In this document: piece after piece, positions 31,614 through 42,296 of the stretch | Layout: each line of letters starts with the position of its first letter | How positions within the stretch are numbered: the stretch's first letter is position 1 | From: Hirsutella rhossiliensis | Taxonomy: Eukaryota; Ascomycota; Sordariomycetes; Hypocreales; Ophiocordycipitaceae | Direction: 5' to 3' | DNA: 64,000 nt | Assembly: GCF_020360975.1 (NCBI RefSeq) | Contig: NW_025408676.1 | Location: forward strand, 2,294,001 to 2,358,000 | Notes under the pieces: generated by a model | What the model was told of the DNA's origin: nothing | Database searches by the model: none | Seen by the model: the letters and a program-made list of their open reading frames with translations, nothing else | Translations under genes and position numbers: made by a program

Positions 31614-33460
31614 AGTCCCTGCACATAGAAATGGGCACCCCCCTGTTTTGGGCACCCCAAAAAAATCACGACCATTTTCAACACCATTAATTCAATCCCT
31701 TCTCACTGCCCACCACCGTGCACTACGATACAATCGTCACCTATTTCTGAAACCTCAGCTTCGGTTTCATCAGATTCTTCATTCTCAGCTGCGTTCACCT
31801 CCTCCTGCGCCCGTCGTATTGCCTCAATATTGGCGAACCTCGAATTCGGGCTCGTGACCACCCTCTTCCTTTTTCGGCTTGACGGCCGCCAATTGTGTTT
31901 CCAGTGCCTGAATCTGCAATTGAGCTTTTGCTAAAAGGCCATCCTTCTCGTCAAACCCTTTGTGATCTTCCTGAACAGCAATCTCTTCGTGGGCACGTCG
32001 TCGTCTAGCTGGTTGAATTGAACTACCTGAACCTTCAGATCTTGCGAGCGCCTCGGGTCGACCACGCAATCTGGGATGTGTCTGATTGCCAGTCACTGGT
32101 GGGTAAGTGGCTATTGAATGCATTGGCCACATTTTTCGCGTTCTTTTGCGTCTGTTGCTGTTCTCCAGCAGAAGAGGGTCAAAAGTGGCTTCGCCATCGA
32201 CACCGGCCACAAACCCGTCGCTTTCCAGCCACCCTTGATGTTTGACACAGTGAGCGCTTGCTCGCGTGCTTTCTGGTAGCAGGAAAGAAAGTTTTGCTTG
32301 CCGACTGGGCTTGAATCGGTCAGGAGGCTGAGAAATCCGACCTGTTTGCGGTAGTAGTGCTTAAGAGCGGAGAAGACAGACAAATCGAGCGGTTGCAGCA
32401 CATGAGAGGTATGGGGAGGTAAGAAAGAAGGTGAATCTGATGCTGGTAGCATAGATACATGAAGTCAACCGTCTCGTGACTTCCGTGGCCGTCCAATACT
32501 AGCAGTCTTCGCTCCGAAGGGTCGGGTGGCTGGGTTCTTGGAATGAACACCTTTCGAGCCACTCCACCGCAGTTTGGTCCGAAGTCCAGCCGTTCTTTGT
32601 CGCAGTGAATTGCCAGTCACTAAAAGTACTGAGATCTTCTGGGAACCACTGTTGCTGGACCGATTTGCCCTTGAAAATGACGGGTGGAGGGAGGAAGGTG
32701 CCGGCAGCGGACACGCACTCGATGAACGACGTCCAGACCCGAGAACCAGGCGTCTTCTTTTGTACAGATCGTTTTTCAGCACTGCCAACGACCAGGCCAT
32801 TCTCCCCAAGTCCTTCCATGATGCCTGCTTCATCCATGTTGTACCTGTTCTCCGGCTTAATAGCCAGAATCTCGGGAAGGAAGAAATTGTTGAACCAAGG
32901 CCGAATTACCTCGGTAGAAGCGCCGTTGACACGCGCAGAGTCTCTGTGATGGCACTTCTGGGTCCGAACTGCAGGATTTCGTCTTAAAAATGCTTGCATC
33001 CAGTGTTTTCCGAGCGGTGTGTGGTCTCCTTTGACGGCGAGCATGCGCTGCGCGAACTGCCTGATCTGCGAGTGAGTGGGAGGAAGGCCCAAGGCGTCCT
33101 GAATGAGAATCCATTCGGTAAGTTGCTTTTCCTGTGTCTGAGAAAGCCTCTGAAGAGCAGAAAATGCATCCTTTCTGCATTCGTGACCATGCATGCGATT
33201 GTAAAGAGTTGCCCTCGACGCCCCAATCGCGAGCAGCCTTCTTGGCGGATCCGCCATTGGCGATTGCCTCAAGGGCGCTGTGAATGTCAGACTCTGTATA
33301 TTTCATCAGTAGTGGCTTGAAGACACATGCGTCAATTTTTTAGCAGATTGGATGCGTTTCCGCGGTGAAATTTGCTGTTGAAGTTGACGCAGCCGTTTAG
33401 GTTGGGCACCCATCTTGGGTGCCCAAAACAGGGGGGTGCCCATTTCTATGTGCAGGGACT
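31614..33460 (-). mobile_element. pogo/Fot1 element, copy B, nested in the right repeat of copy A
   Basis: Complete 1847-bp copy with both terminal repeats, starting AGTCCCTGCACATAG at 31614 and ending CTATGTGCAGGGACT at 33460. Its target is the TA inside the right terminal repeat of copy A, duplicated at 31612-31613 and 33461-33462. The sequence is nearly the same as copy A. The differences I noted are mainly one-base changes in run length, with few substitutions. Confidence 0.92.
31656..33306 (-). pseudogene. Fot1/pogo DDE transposase, copy B
   Basis: Same protein as copy A, starting at 33306. The longest uninterrupted piece (32499-33272, 257 codons) covers the second DNA-binding region and the first catalytic Asp (NMDEAG). 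The piece at 32320-32562 holds LVLDGHGSHETVDF, and 32111-32452 holds PPHTSHVLQPLDLSVFSALK. Frame breaks are at different places from copy A: near the FLPP segment copy A has lost a C and copy B a T. Taken together the two copies cover most of the protein without a break. Confidence 0.85.
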
Positions 33461-33476
33461 TATGTGCAGGGACTTA

Positions 33477-34596
33477 CCTACTTGCTTCCGAACACAAAGG
33501 AAACAGCCCCTCCACAATGGTATCTCGACAGCTGTGCTTCCCTCCATATCACCCCAAGGGAAGACCAATTTATCTCAAAGTTGTCCCCTACAAAGACAAG
33601 TGTTGAGATTGCAGACGGCTCGAGGTTCGTTCAAGAGGGAAAGGAGATGTGAGGATCTTTTACGTCTCACAGAAAGGAAGAGCAAGGTCGACAATAGTAC
33701 GTGGTGCACTACATCCCGGAGGCGACGAGCAGCCTGCTATCAGTCGGTGAACTGGAAGACAGGGGCATGTATTGTCGTGGACTCTCCGGGAAGACAGTCA
33801 CGGTGACAAGAAATCAGGAGGAGGTGCTGTTTGGCCACAGACATAAAAGGTGTGGCGCTTGAGCCAGACAAGAGGGCACCGAGCCCATACAATCCAAGAA
33901 AAGGATGGCGATAACGGGGTAGCGCTGAAGTCAATCCTGAAGATGCCTGAAAGACTACTACATGCTAGGCTGGGACACCCTGGAAAGCATATGGAGGGCA
34001 AACTGAACGCCGTAATGGATGATCTCGGAGACAACTCATTCTGCCCGTCATTCTGCTCAAGCTGCACCGAGGCCAAAATGACAAGAAAGGTCTCAAGGGA
34101 GCCAATGTCTGCGGTGACAGAAAAGCTAGAGAGAGTCCATATAGATCTTTGGGGGCCAGTTGAGCTATCACTTCAAGGAATGAAGTACATGCTGACAATC
34201 ACCGATCAGGCTACCGGGCGAGTTTGGGTTTATTTCTCTAGAGACAAAACGAGAATTACCGACAAGATCAAAGCCTGGGTAGTTGTTGCAGAGGCAGAGT
34301 GTCGCGAGTACGGAAAAGGCGAAAAGGTCAAGGCGATGCGCTTTGATCGCGGAAAGGAGTTTCTAAACGAGGCAATGAGGGTATTTTGCACGGGGAGAGC
34401 TATTCGGATCGAACCAACAGTGGGCTACCACCCGGAGGGGAATAGTATCTCTGAGAGGAGCATGAGAACCATATCAGAGAGGGGGTCTGCTATGCGTCAC
34501 GAAATGGATCTCCCTGCAGCATACTGGGAGTTTTCGAACGCAACAGCGGCCTATCTGAGAAATAGGGGAGCAGACTTGCAAATAGATAAATCATAA
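33477..34596 (+). pseudogene. Ty1/copia protease and integrase, 3' part lost
   Basis: Continuation of the gag at 28888. The protease motif WYLDSCASLHITPRED is at about 33523-33570, with DSC in place of the usual DSG. After a shift, 33850-34596 has the pre-integrase zinc region (LLHARLGHPGKHMEG...FCSSCTEAKM) and the integrase core: HIDLWGPVE near 34138, FDRGKEFLN near 34341, and the glutamate box YHPEGNSISERSMR near 34429. The frame ends in the AATCA array at 34590, where a hAT remnant begins. Reverse transcriptase and RNase H of this element are absent from the window. Confidence 0.82.
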
Positions 34597-34680
34597 TCAA
34601 ATCAAATCAAATCAAATCAAATTTATCCAAATCAAATCAAATCAAATTGCCCCTGCGCTGAATCAAATCAAATCAAATCG
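34586..34680 (+). repeat. AATCA/ATCAA short tandem arrays
   Basis: Three arrays of the pentamer AATCA (34590-34622, 34629-34648, 34661-34680) separated by short spacers. They lie exactly where the copia integrase is cut and a hAT remnant starts, so they probably form the subterminal repeats of that hAT end. Confidence 0.7.
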
Positions 34681-35624
34681 CAACACCCAAATTTATTTGG
34701 ATATCTGATTATTTGGATACGCCCCACAATGGCGACCTGGGCCAATAGTTTTGGGGAGCCAGCCCTGCCTGGCCTAGAGTGGTCGCTAATTACGGGCAGT
34801 TGCTTTTCCAGGCCGTGTCACCAAGCTTTCTTTGTGTTTTACCTGACACGTTTGATCGTGAAATATATCTTTGGGTGCGTCTGCCATATTAGGGGAGATA
34901 TTTGTAGCCGATGGCCAAAATGGGACAGCTCTGCACTTGACTGCTGCAATGGCGCATATGGGAGGGTACCGAACCCTCGCGGTCGAGCAAGATACGATAC
35001 CCGAGGCCCACAGCTGCAAGGAAGACAACGGACCTAGATGACTTCATGACCTCAATTAGGAAACTTGGCGCCCAACCTGCGCCCTCACCGTCCTCCATGC
35101 GTGACGAGTACGCAGAAGGAGGCCACACCATCCCCACTTGGCTACAATGATGGAGACGACATCCAAATTAGCCGACGCCACGAATTGACGGAAGATTCGC
35201 CAGTCTATTCAGCAGACGACGGTATTTCCTTCCCTGGGGACTATGGAGAAGACTTGGGACGAGAATGAATGGATTGAGAGCTAAAGCTCAGGGAGCTTTG
35301 GAGGAGGCATACAAATCTACCACTCTGCCCTGTTCTTCGACCAGCTTCCGCACAAGATCCAGTGCAAGACGACCAAATGGGTCCAAAATGTGGATGAAAG
35401 AAAAAGTCGATTTTCAACATGGATGACGACGTACGAACTGTATTGCCGCGAGCCTGTGGTGGGTGGATCCGTTGAAATGGTGGTTGAGAGTCAGCGCAGC
35501 GGCGACGGTTCCTAACTTATCTTTGATGGCCATTGACCTTCTTCGATTGCGCTGTCTACTGAGACAGAGCGGCTCTTCTCCAAAGCCAAACTTTCGGTAA
35601 CCGACCAGCGAGGATCTATGAACA
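34597..35624 (+). mobile_element. hAT transposon remnant (left end and transposase C-terminus)
   Basis: Starts with the AATCA arrays inside the copia integrase and ends at 35624, where pogo copy C begins. The only recognisable coding part is the C-terminal dimerisation domain at 35470-35624. The middle (34730-35280) has short frames without clear domains. It seems internally deleted and truncated on the right. Confidence 0.65.
35470..35624 (+). pseudogene. hAT transposase C-terminal dimerisation domain
   Basis: Text PNLSLMAIDLL near 35511, then after a one-base shift STETERLFSKAKLSVTDQRG, the conserved hAT dimerisation block (MAIDLLSI-AMSAETERLFS type). The protein stops being hAT at 35624/35625, where the sequence becomes pogo copy C without any repeat at the joint. 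Confidence 0.8.
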
Positions 35625-36376
35625 TAAGCACTACTACCGCAAACAGGTCGGATTTCTCAGCCTCCTGACCGATTCAAGCCCAGTCGGCAAGCAAAACTTT
35701 CTTTCCTGCTACCAGAAAGCACGCGAGCAAGCGCTCACTGTGTCAAACATCAAGGGTGGCTGGAAAGCGACGGGTTTGTGGCCGGTGTCGATGGCGAAGC
35801 CACTTTGAGCCCTCTTCTGCTGGAGAACAGCAACAGACGCAAAGGAACGCGAAAAATGTGGCCAATGCATTCAATAGCCACTTACCCACCAGTGACTGGC
35901 AATCAGACACATCCCAGATTGCGTGGTCGACCCCGAGGCGCTCGCAAGATCTGAAGGTTCAGGTAGTTCAATTCAACCAGCTAGACGACGACGTGCCCAC
36001 GAAGAGATTGCTGTTCAGGAAGATCACAAAGGGTTTGACGAGAAGGATGGCCTTTAGCAAAAGCTCAATTGCAGATTCAGGCACTGGAAACACAATTGGC
36101 GGCCGTCAAGCCGAAAAAAAGGAAGAGGGTGGTCACGAGCCCGAATTCGAGGTTCGCCAATATTGAGGCAATACGACGGGCGCAGGAGGAGGTGAACGCA
36201 GCTGAGAATGAAGAATCTGATGAAACCGAAGCTGAGGTTTCAGAAATAGGTGACGATTGTATCGTAGTGCACGGTGGTGGGCAGTGAGAAGGGATTGAAT
36301 TAATGGTGTTGAAAATGGTCGTGAATTTTTTGGGGTGCCCAAAACAGGGGGGTGCCCATTTCTATGTGCAGGGACT
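35625..36376 (+). mobile_element. pogo/Fot1 element, copy C, 5'-truncated
   Basis: Last 752 bp of the same pogo family as copies A and B, in opposite orientation. It begins in the codons for KHYYRKQVG (TAAGCACTACTACC) and runs to the terminal repeat ending CTATGTGCAGGGACT, followed by TA at 36377-36378. The missing left part means it cannot move by itself. Confidence 0.88.
35628..36286 (+). pseudogene. Fot1/pogo transposase C-terminus, copy C
   Basis: Encodes the segment after the third catalytic Asp (KHYYRKQVGFLSLLTDSSPV) and the charged tail to DDCIVVHGGGQ at 36286, with frame changes near 35800 and 36060. The catalytic core is lost. Confidence 0.8.
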
Positions 36377-36378
36377 TA

Positions 36379-38047
36379 TTGATCCTCGGGGGCACCTACG
36401 ACTACGTGGCCGCTTATGGGTGCCAGGCGCACCGATCACGACAGAAGCAGCAGCCAAGGCAGCACCGCTAGAGCAGGAGTCGCTAAACGAATTACGGGGC
36501 TCCTTAATCCAGAAGGTTCATGACTCCCATGTAGTAGGCCACCCGGGACGGGAAGGGACGATAGAAGCCGTATCCAGGGACTTCTACTGGCCGCTAATGC
36601 AACAGCATATCCGACGTTTCTTGCGTAACTGCGATGTCTGCGGCCGTACGAAGATATGGCGCGAGCATAAAGGGGTCTACTTAGACCGCTACCCGTACCG
36701 GACCGCTTCTTCCGCCAGATACAGATGGACTTTATTACGGACCTCCCCCTTGCGAACGGTAACCGCTGCCTCTGGGTTATCAAGGACCGGCTAAGTAAGG
36801 AAGTTATACTCGAACCGATGCCAACGATGGAAGCGGAAGCATGTGCAGAGCGCTTTCTATGGTGCTTCGCCCGCTACCACTGGTGGCCCGACGCTATAAC
36901 GAGCGATAGGGGCTCGAATTGGGTAGGCCGCTTTTGGAGGCACATGTGCAAGTTACTGGGGATCGACCAGCAGCTAAGCACGGCGTACCACCCCCAAACC
37001 GACGGAGGCCCTGAGAGGATGAACCAAGAAGTACAGGCATACCTCCGCGCCGTGATTAACCAGAACCAGAACGACTGGGATAAGTGGGTTCCCGCGGCTC
37101 AGATGGCGTTAAACGGTCGGGTCAATACCTCTATAGGGATGTCCCCATTCTTCGCTATACACGGCTATGAGCCGAAGTCACCAGTTCCCTCGTTACGGAA
37201 GCATATGCGGAAGAGTATCCTCAGCATTCGCCAGAAACCAGGGCAAAGAAATTTGTTACCAAACTACAACAGATTACGGACCTCTGCCAAGCATCAATGG
37301 CGACAGCTACGCAGCAACAAGAACGCTTCGCTAACAGACGACGGAACGCGGCAGAACGCTTCGAAGTAGGCGATAAGGTTTGGCTTGACTTACGGAACTA
37401 CGCGTCAGAGCGACCTAAGAAGAAGTTCGACTGGCTGCACGCTAAGTATACGATAAGCAAGGTACTCGACCCGTACACGGTTGAACTAGCAGACCTCCCG
37501 AGGGCTGCTATAATAGGTTCCACGTCGACCAACTCCGGAGAGCGGGGACGGACCCAATGCCTGGTCAGCAACGCACAGACGCTCAACCCCATCTATCCAA
37601 GTAGACGGGGAGGCTCACCAAGTAGTAGAGGAAATACTATGCGCTAGGTGGAAGAGAACCGGCCGCGGCCGTAGGCGGGAAGTCCTTGTACGCTGGCAAG
37701 GTTGGCAAGACCCGACCTGGACCTCTTTAGACAATATGCAACAGACAGCGGCCTTGGATAAGTACGAACAGAGATACGGCCCGGCTCTCGAAAACGATGG
37801 ACCATACCAGCACCGACGAGTGGCAACGGAAGCACAGCCGGCCCAAATCCAGGGGCAAGTCGAAGGAATACAACCACAGCTGCAGATACAGGGCAAGAGA
37901 ATACGCGGACCACTACGGGCTAGGACTAATGGCGACGCCCCGTCGATAGTAACGGCACCAGACCCTATAGACGACGGCCCTACGATCGTTGTAGAGGGAC
38001 CAGGAACAGGAAAAAGGGCACCAGCGCCAGAGAGGAGTAGGGGCTAA
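36379..38047 (+). pseudogene. Ty3/gypsy integrase and chromodomain, 5'-truncated
   Basis: 3' part of a third gypsy element, fused behind pogo copy C. The N-terminal zinc domain (HDSHVVGHPGREGTIEAVSR...CDVCGRTK) is at 36520-36650. The catalytic core MDFITDLPLANGN starts at 36725, with the second Asp in ITSDRGSNWVGRF and the Glu in YHPQTDGGPERMNQEV near 36987. A further shift near 37220-37300 leads to FEVGDKVWLDLRNYAS. The chromodomain VEEILCARWKRTGRG...VLVRWQGWQDPTW lies at 37622-37730. The frame ends at 38045-38047, after a purine-rich tract. It is not RIP-mutated and differs from the gypsy at 15161. Confidence 0.85.
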
Positions 38048-38220
38048 TGTGGCTACGCCCCGATGTGTAGATCTGGCATGGCCAGACTAGTCACGTGCGA
38101 GCGCCACGGACACGACTCCTAAAGGAGCGATGTAGACACGTCTCCCTTTACACTCTTTGTAGCTCAATTTACATCAATTACGCCCAGCACCTGTGCCAAC
38201 AGTGCTGACCCCGTAACACA
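38048..38220 (+). repeat. Probable 3' LTR of the truncated gypsy
   Basis: Begins TGTGGCTACG directly after the purine-rich end of the integrase frame and ends CCGTAACACA. No second copy is in the window because the 5' part is missing, so the right limit rests only on the terminal CA. Confidence 0.42.
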
Positions 38221-38692
38221 AACCACTGCAAAAAGACCTTAAAAGCGATGGCTGGAGAAGAGGATCAATGGATCCAGTAGGTTACGTTTGCCTTGAGGAA
38301 CGAAAGGCCTCTTCTTATCGCGTTTGCCTTGAGGAACGAAAGGCCTCTTCTTATCGCGCGACCACCCAACCCAATTTTTTCCCCCCCAAACTCCCGTCCT
38401 CTGATTGGTCGGGTTCCTCCCTTTTGATTGGTCGGAAAGGAAATTATCATGGTTTGAAAGCTTCCCCGCAACCTCGACTGCTTACCGCTCCTTCCTCCGG
38501 CCTCCTTTTTTTCTGATGGAACGGCCCTGTTTCGTCCGCCCTCTCGGCCGCCTATCACTCCTAGCCGGGCCCTTTGCCTTTCTTTTGGGGTGTCTTGAAG
38601 AAGACGTATAGAACTTGCCCCGCCGAGGTTTTGTGAGAACGGTGGTTCTGCGGCTCGGGCCTAATGAGGAAATAGTTGGGCGTTCTATCTAT
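38221..38692. other. Spacer with a 36-bp tandem duplication and CCAAT-like boxes
   Basis: No gene seen. The unit CGTTTGCCTTGAGGAACGAA plus 16 further bases is present twice in tandem (38285-38320 and 38321-38356), exact as far as I can see. GATTGGTCGG occurs at about 38402 and 38425 (inverted CCAAT boxes). The stretch may contain the 3' terminus of the Helitron to the right, but I could not place a CTRR end with hairpin. Confidence 0.5.
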
Positions 38693-39010
38693 TTATCCCC
38701 AGTCTCGTCTTGTCCTCCCGCGGCCCCGGAGGTCATCGCCGAGCCAGCGTAGCGCCTCCCCGACGGTCCTCTCACTGAGCCTCTCTAGCCGTGCCTGCGC
38801 CGCCGTCATCTCCTCGGGCACCCTGTTCCCTACCAGGTCCCTCTCCCGCACCTCCGACACGAGCATGATGCCGTCGAGCGTCGGGCACCGCGATAGCTGC
38901 ACGTATAGGCTATACGGGTCGCACGGCGACGGTACCGCGCGCCCGTCGACGGTCGTCGTCCTCGCCCCCCGGAGCTCCAGCGCCACGCGCTCCAGCGTCC
39001 CGCCCTGCAC
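38693..39010 (-). pseudogene. Helitron 1: PIF1 helicase C-terminus (motif VI)
   Basis: Encodes SLYVQLSRCPTLDGIMLVSE, the last helicase motif (UvrD-like C-terminal, the 'AxSR' type), followed by a charged tail and stop. It is separated by frame breaks from the next piece upstream. Confidence 0.8.
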
Positions 39011-39119
39011 CTTGTAGTCGGTGCAGGCGAAGGCCGCGGCGCACGGCAGGCCCTCCGGCTAACGTCGTTCCGCTGCCACGGCCGCTTCCGCTGGGCCTGG
39101 ATCTTGACGCTGATGGGCG

Positions 39120-40217
39120 TCAGCAGGATCGTCCCGGACGGCATCCCCACGAAGTGGAAATCCTGGTCGTCTCCGAGGCCAGCACCATGCCGACCGGCGG
39201 CCCGAAGTGCATTGTCAGCTCCGCCGAGACCCGGTGGCCGGGGAAGGCCCGGTCGGGTATGACGTCGACCGCCGTGTACCCGGCCCCGTTCACTAGCTTC
39301 AGCCCCTGGTGCGTGTTCTGGTTCACGACGACCGGCATGCCGGGCACGAAGAGGAAGACGGCCGGCACCGGAGTCGCGCTGTCGTCGCCCTGGCCTAGCA
39401 TCAGCACCGCCTCCTCCTCCGTCGGCGTGCCGTCCCTCCACTTATGCTCGGAGACGAAGATGCGCGCCGCCGTCCGTTGCCGGGCCCGGAACGCGAGGGC
39501 CGCCTCTAGGTTGAGGTTCCAGCGATTCCTGTTAAGCGGCGTCACCACCGTCACCCCAGTCTCCCACGGTATCCGCCTGCCCGCCCGGTAGCACCTCGAG
39601 TTGAGGAGGTCTAGGTCCGACCGGTCCTGCTCCCCCCGCCGGATCCGCCCGAGCAGCCGCCGTAGCTCCGGGTCGCCGGCGGCGCGCATCTGCTCGTCGA
39701 GCATGACGACCGTCGTAAACTTCCTCCATAGCGCGTGCGCCTTATCGTGCTGCCGCCGCCGCTCGGCCGCGAACGCGCCGTCCGCGTCCCACGGCACCGC
39801 CGCGCTCGGCAGCAGGATCGACCGCTCCTGCACCGGCCGGAACTGATGGAAGTCGCCGCAGAGGATGACTACCGGGATGCCGCCGAAGTCCCGCGGCGAG
39901 CCCCGCAGCCGGCAGAGCTGCTCGTTCGCCGCGTGCAGCGTGCGCGCCCCGAGCATGCTGACCTCGTCGATCACCAGCACCTCCTTCTCCTGCCAGTCCA
40001 TCCGCGACCGGCCGTCGACGAAGCGTTCGCCCTGTCCCGGCAGCCGCACCCCGTCTACCTCCCTCGCCGACCCCGCCTGGCCGCCCTGGCCGACCAAGAG
40101 GCCGCAGGCCGAGTGCAGGTGATGCCGTTGATCCGCGCCGCCGCCGTCCCCGATGTCGCCGTGATTAGTAGCTGGCTCGATAGGTCCTCTGGGCGAACAG
40201 CTCGACGAGCGCCTCAA
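39120..40217 (-). pseudogene. Helitron 1: PIF1 helicase middle, Walker B
   Basis: 365-codon frame. HSACGLLVGQ near its start continues the PIF1 'TLHS' motif after a one-base shift. Walker B is VLVIDEVSMLGARTL, followed by VVILCGDFHQFRPVQ (motif III, Gln kept) and VMLDEQMRA. Further on are VTVVTPLNRNRWNLNLE and GMPVVVNQN (motifs IV-V). It couples ATP hydrolysis to strand unwinding during rolling-circle transposition. Confidence 0.85.
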
Positions 40218-41109
40218 TGACGCGCGACTTGCCGGTACCGCCCTCGCCGCCGACGAATAGACAGAGCTGGCCGGCGTCGCCGCTGTCGCCGGCGTCGCCG
40301 CCCTGCCGGGCCTGATCGAGCTGGCGGCATATGATGAGGAGGGCGATCGACTGCTTCTCGTTAAGCGTTAGCCGGCCCGCTAGCTCCCTGCCGGCGGCGA
40401 CAAACGAGCTCGACGGGCCGAGCCGCACACGCATCCCCGCGTCGGCGTCCGCTGCCGTCACCTCGACGTCGTCCTCGCCGAAGCCGCCCATCACCCCGCG
40501 TAGCGCCGCACCTCGGTCGGCCCCGGGCGCCGACGCCGCCGCGCCGCCCTGGATTCCTTGGATCGCCCGCTCCCGCTCCCGCGCGGCGCTCCTCTGCTGC
40601 GACTTGATGGCTCTTACCTGCTCTTGCCGCGGCAGCGCCGCCCCGGAGAGGGTCGACCCCGCGAGGATTACCCGCCTCGGCCCCGCCTCGCCCGCCACCA
40701 CCGTCGCATCGAGCTCGGCCGCCGACGAGAGCGCCGACTGCTGAAACCGGCAGAGCTGCTGCGTCATCGCCAGCAGCTCCGCCGACCGCGCCGTTACCTG
40801 GCCCGCGCCGGCGGCGTTCCGGACAACGTCGATGAGCCGCGCCGCGTCGCCTGCGCCGCCGGCGCGGTACACCTGCCCGCCCCCCTCGGCCGCCTCCTCC
40901 GCGCCCTCGTTGGCGCGTGCCGCCGCCGCCGGCTCGCCCTCCTCGGTCGTAGCGGCCCATTGCCTGGCGTCGCGCTTGGCGTCCTCCGCCGACCGCCGGA
41001 GCAGCTGTACGTTGTCCGCGAGCCGCGCGATCCTCGGCGCCAGCGCCGCCCGCCCCGCGCCCAGATGTCGTTGATGTCGCCCGTCTCCTCGCAGACGAAT
41101 GCCTCCCAC
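40165..41109 (-). pseudogene. Helitron 1: helicase N-terminus, Walker A
   Basis: Frame ends with LTLNEKQSIALLIICRQLD and LCLFVGGEGGTGKSRVIEAL, giving the Q-like motif and Walker A with catalytic lysine. The N-terminal two thirds are an Ala/Arg-rich linker between Rep and helicase. Confidence 0.82.
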
Positions 41110-41203
41110 GGCACGAACAGCGCTAGATGCTGCACCGCCGCCCTTTGCACCGTTAGCCGGGCCACGGGCCGCGTCGCCGTCCGACGGTACGCCCTCGGCT
41201 TTG

Positions 41204-42269
41204 CTATACGTACCTCCGATGACATGACTCCTCGTCTTCCTCGCCGAACTCCTTACTGAGGTACCCGTCAGGCGTACGCTCGCCCCTTACCCGGCCGTCT
41301 GAGCACTTGCGCCCAGTCCTTCCCGGAGCCCAGCTCTCGTTAAAGGGTATCTCGCCCCAGGCCGCGCAGCCCTCGGCGCCTCCGCCATTCCGTTTCAGCC
41401 TTACGAGCGACGCGTAGTCGTAGAGACAGAGGCCCTGTAGGAGCCCGCCTCTATGCCGGTAGGCCTCGATGAAGGAGATCCTCGGCCCCGCCTCCTCGAC
41501 GACGACCGTCTCGTCCGGCGCGTCGCTCGCCGTCGCCTCTACCCCGCTCGCCAGTCGGAGGTGCCGCCACTGGCGGAAGACGGCCCAGTAGAGCTGGTTC
41601 GTGTTCACGTACGCCCACGCCGCGCCGCTGCAAAACTCCGCGGGATACCCCAGGAGGTCGGCGATCACCTCGACCTGGGATAGCGGGCGCTCCGTGAAGA
41701 TTCGGTTCGCCGCCTTTAGTAGGAACACCTCGTCTTGTTCCCCTTATAGGGTCCGCCGCGGCCTCCTCTCCGGCTCCGTTCCCCGCTATCGTTGCGGTCG
41801 GCGCTGGGGATACTGCTCTCGCTGTCGGCTCTAAGGTCGGGAGTAACTCGGCCGCGGCGGCCACCCGCTTCCACGTAGGGTCCTCTACCTTAGTCGCATA
41901 GTTGGTGATGTAGTAGATCAGGGCCATGGTCTTGCGCTGCGTCGCGATGAACGAGATGTCGTGGTTGTGCCGCAGCCCTACCGCCATCGCCTTGTTCCAC
42001 CGGTTCACCATGCTATGTGTCCGCCGGATCTCCAGCACGCCGTCCGCCGTGAGCGCCGTCCTCTCTACTAGCCTCCAGGGCGCCTTAAAACGGCAGAGGT
42101 CGCCCACGACCGGCCCCGCGAGCGAGTACTTGACGCAGGTCGCGCTATGCGTGTGGACCTGCGTCGCGCCGGCGCAGAAGTTGGCCTCCTCGTCGAACGC
42201 GTCCGTTAAGCGCTCGACGTCGTCAAGCCACGACGACATGTGCGCCGTGATCGACCGCTCCGCCTGCAC
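41204..42269 (-). pseudogene. Helitron 1: Rep C-terminal region with paired tyrosines
   Basis: Two overlapping frames (41451-42269 and 41204-41728). The first holds WLDDVERLTDAFDEEANFCA and then ALIYYITNYATKVED, the Helitron Rep motif with two nucleophilic tyrosines and a lysine. The second continues with FTERPLSQVEVIADLLGYPA and FIEAYRHRG. The shift between the two lies near 41700. Confidence 0.78.
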
Positions 42270-42296
42270 AGCGTGGTGCCCTTCTGCGTCTAGCTC

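Larger units (their letters stand above)
29780..33474 (-). mobile_element. pogo/Fot1 element, copy A, itself interrupted by copy B
   Basis: Left end AGTCCCTGCACATAG at 29780 after TA (29778-29779). The body runs to 31613. Then copy B (31614-33460) intervenes, and the last 12 bases of copy A (tgtgcagggact, 33463-33474) follow the duplicated TA, before the closing TA at 33475-33476. Without copy B the element is about 1846 bp. Terminal repeats contain AAATGGGCACCCCCCTG. The transposase is on the minus strand. The host sequence is a copia gag-protease junction. Confidence 0.9.

Noticed and set aside
31614..33460. Copies A and B as an assembly duplication
   Set aside because: Not fully excluded, but the TA duplication and exact 12-base remainder of copy A fit a real transposition event much better than a collapse or duplication error.
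34729..35268. ORFs in the hAT remnant as accessory genes
   Set aside because: No domain, overlapping frames, and located in an internally deleted transposon.
27861..38100. Shared 15-mer ctagtcacgtgcgag at about 27877 and 38088 as LTR pair of one element
   Set aside because: The match does not extend on either side, and a few 15-base matches are expected by chance in 64 kb, so no LTR pair is claimed.
40361..40960. 199-codon Gly/Arg-rich minus-strand frame as an RNA-binding protein
   Set aside because: It overlaps the Helitron helicase in another phase in very GC-rich DNA, where long chance frames are expected.
40558..41259. 233-codon plus-strand frame opposite the Helitron helicase
   Set aside because: Low-complexity Arg/Leu text antisense to a recognised domain; a shadow.
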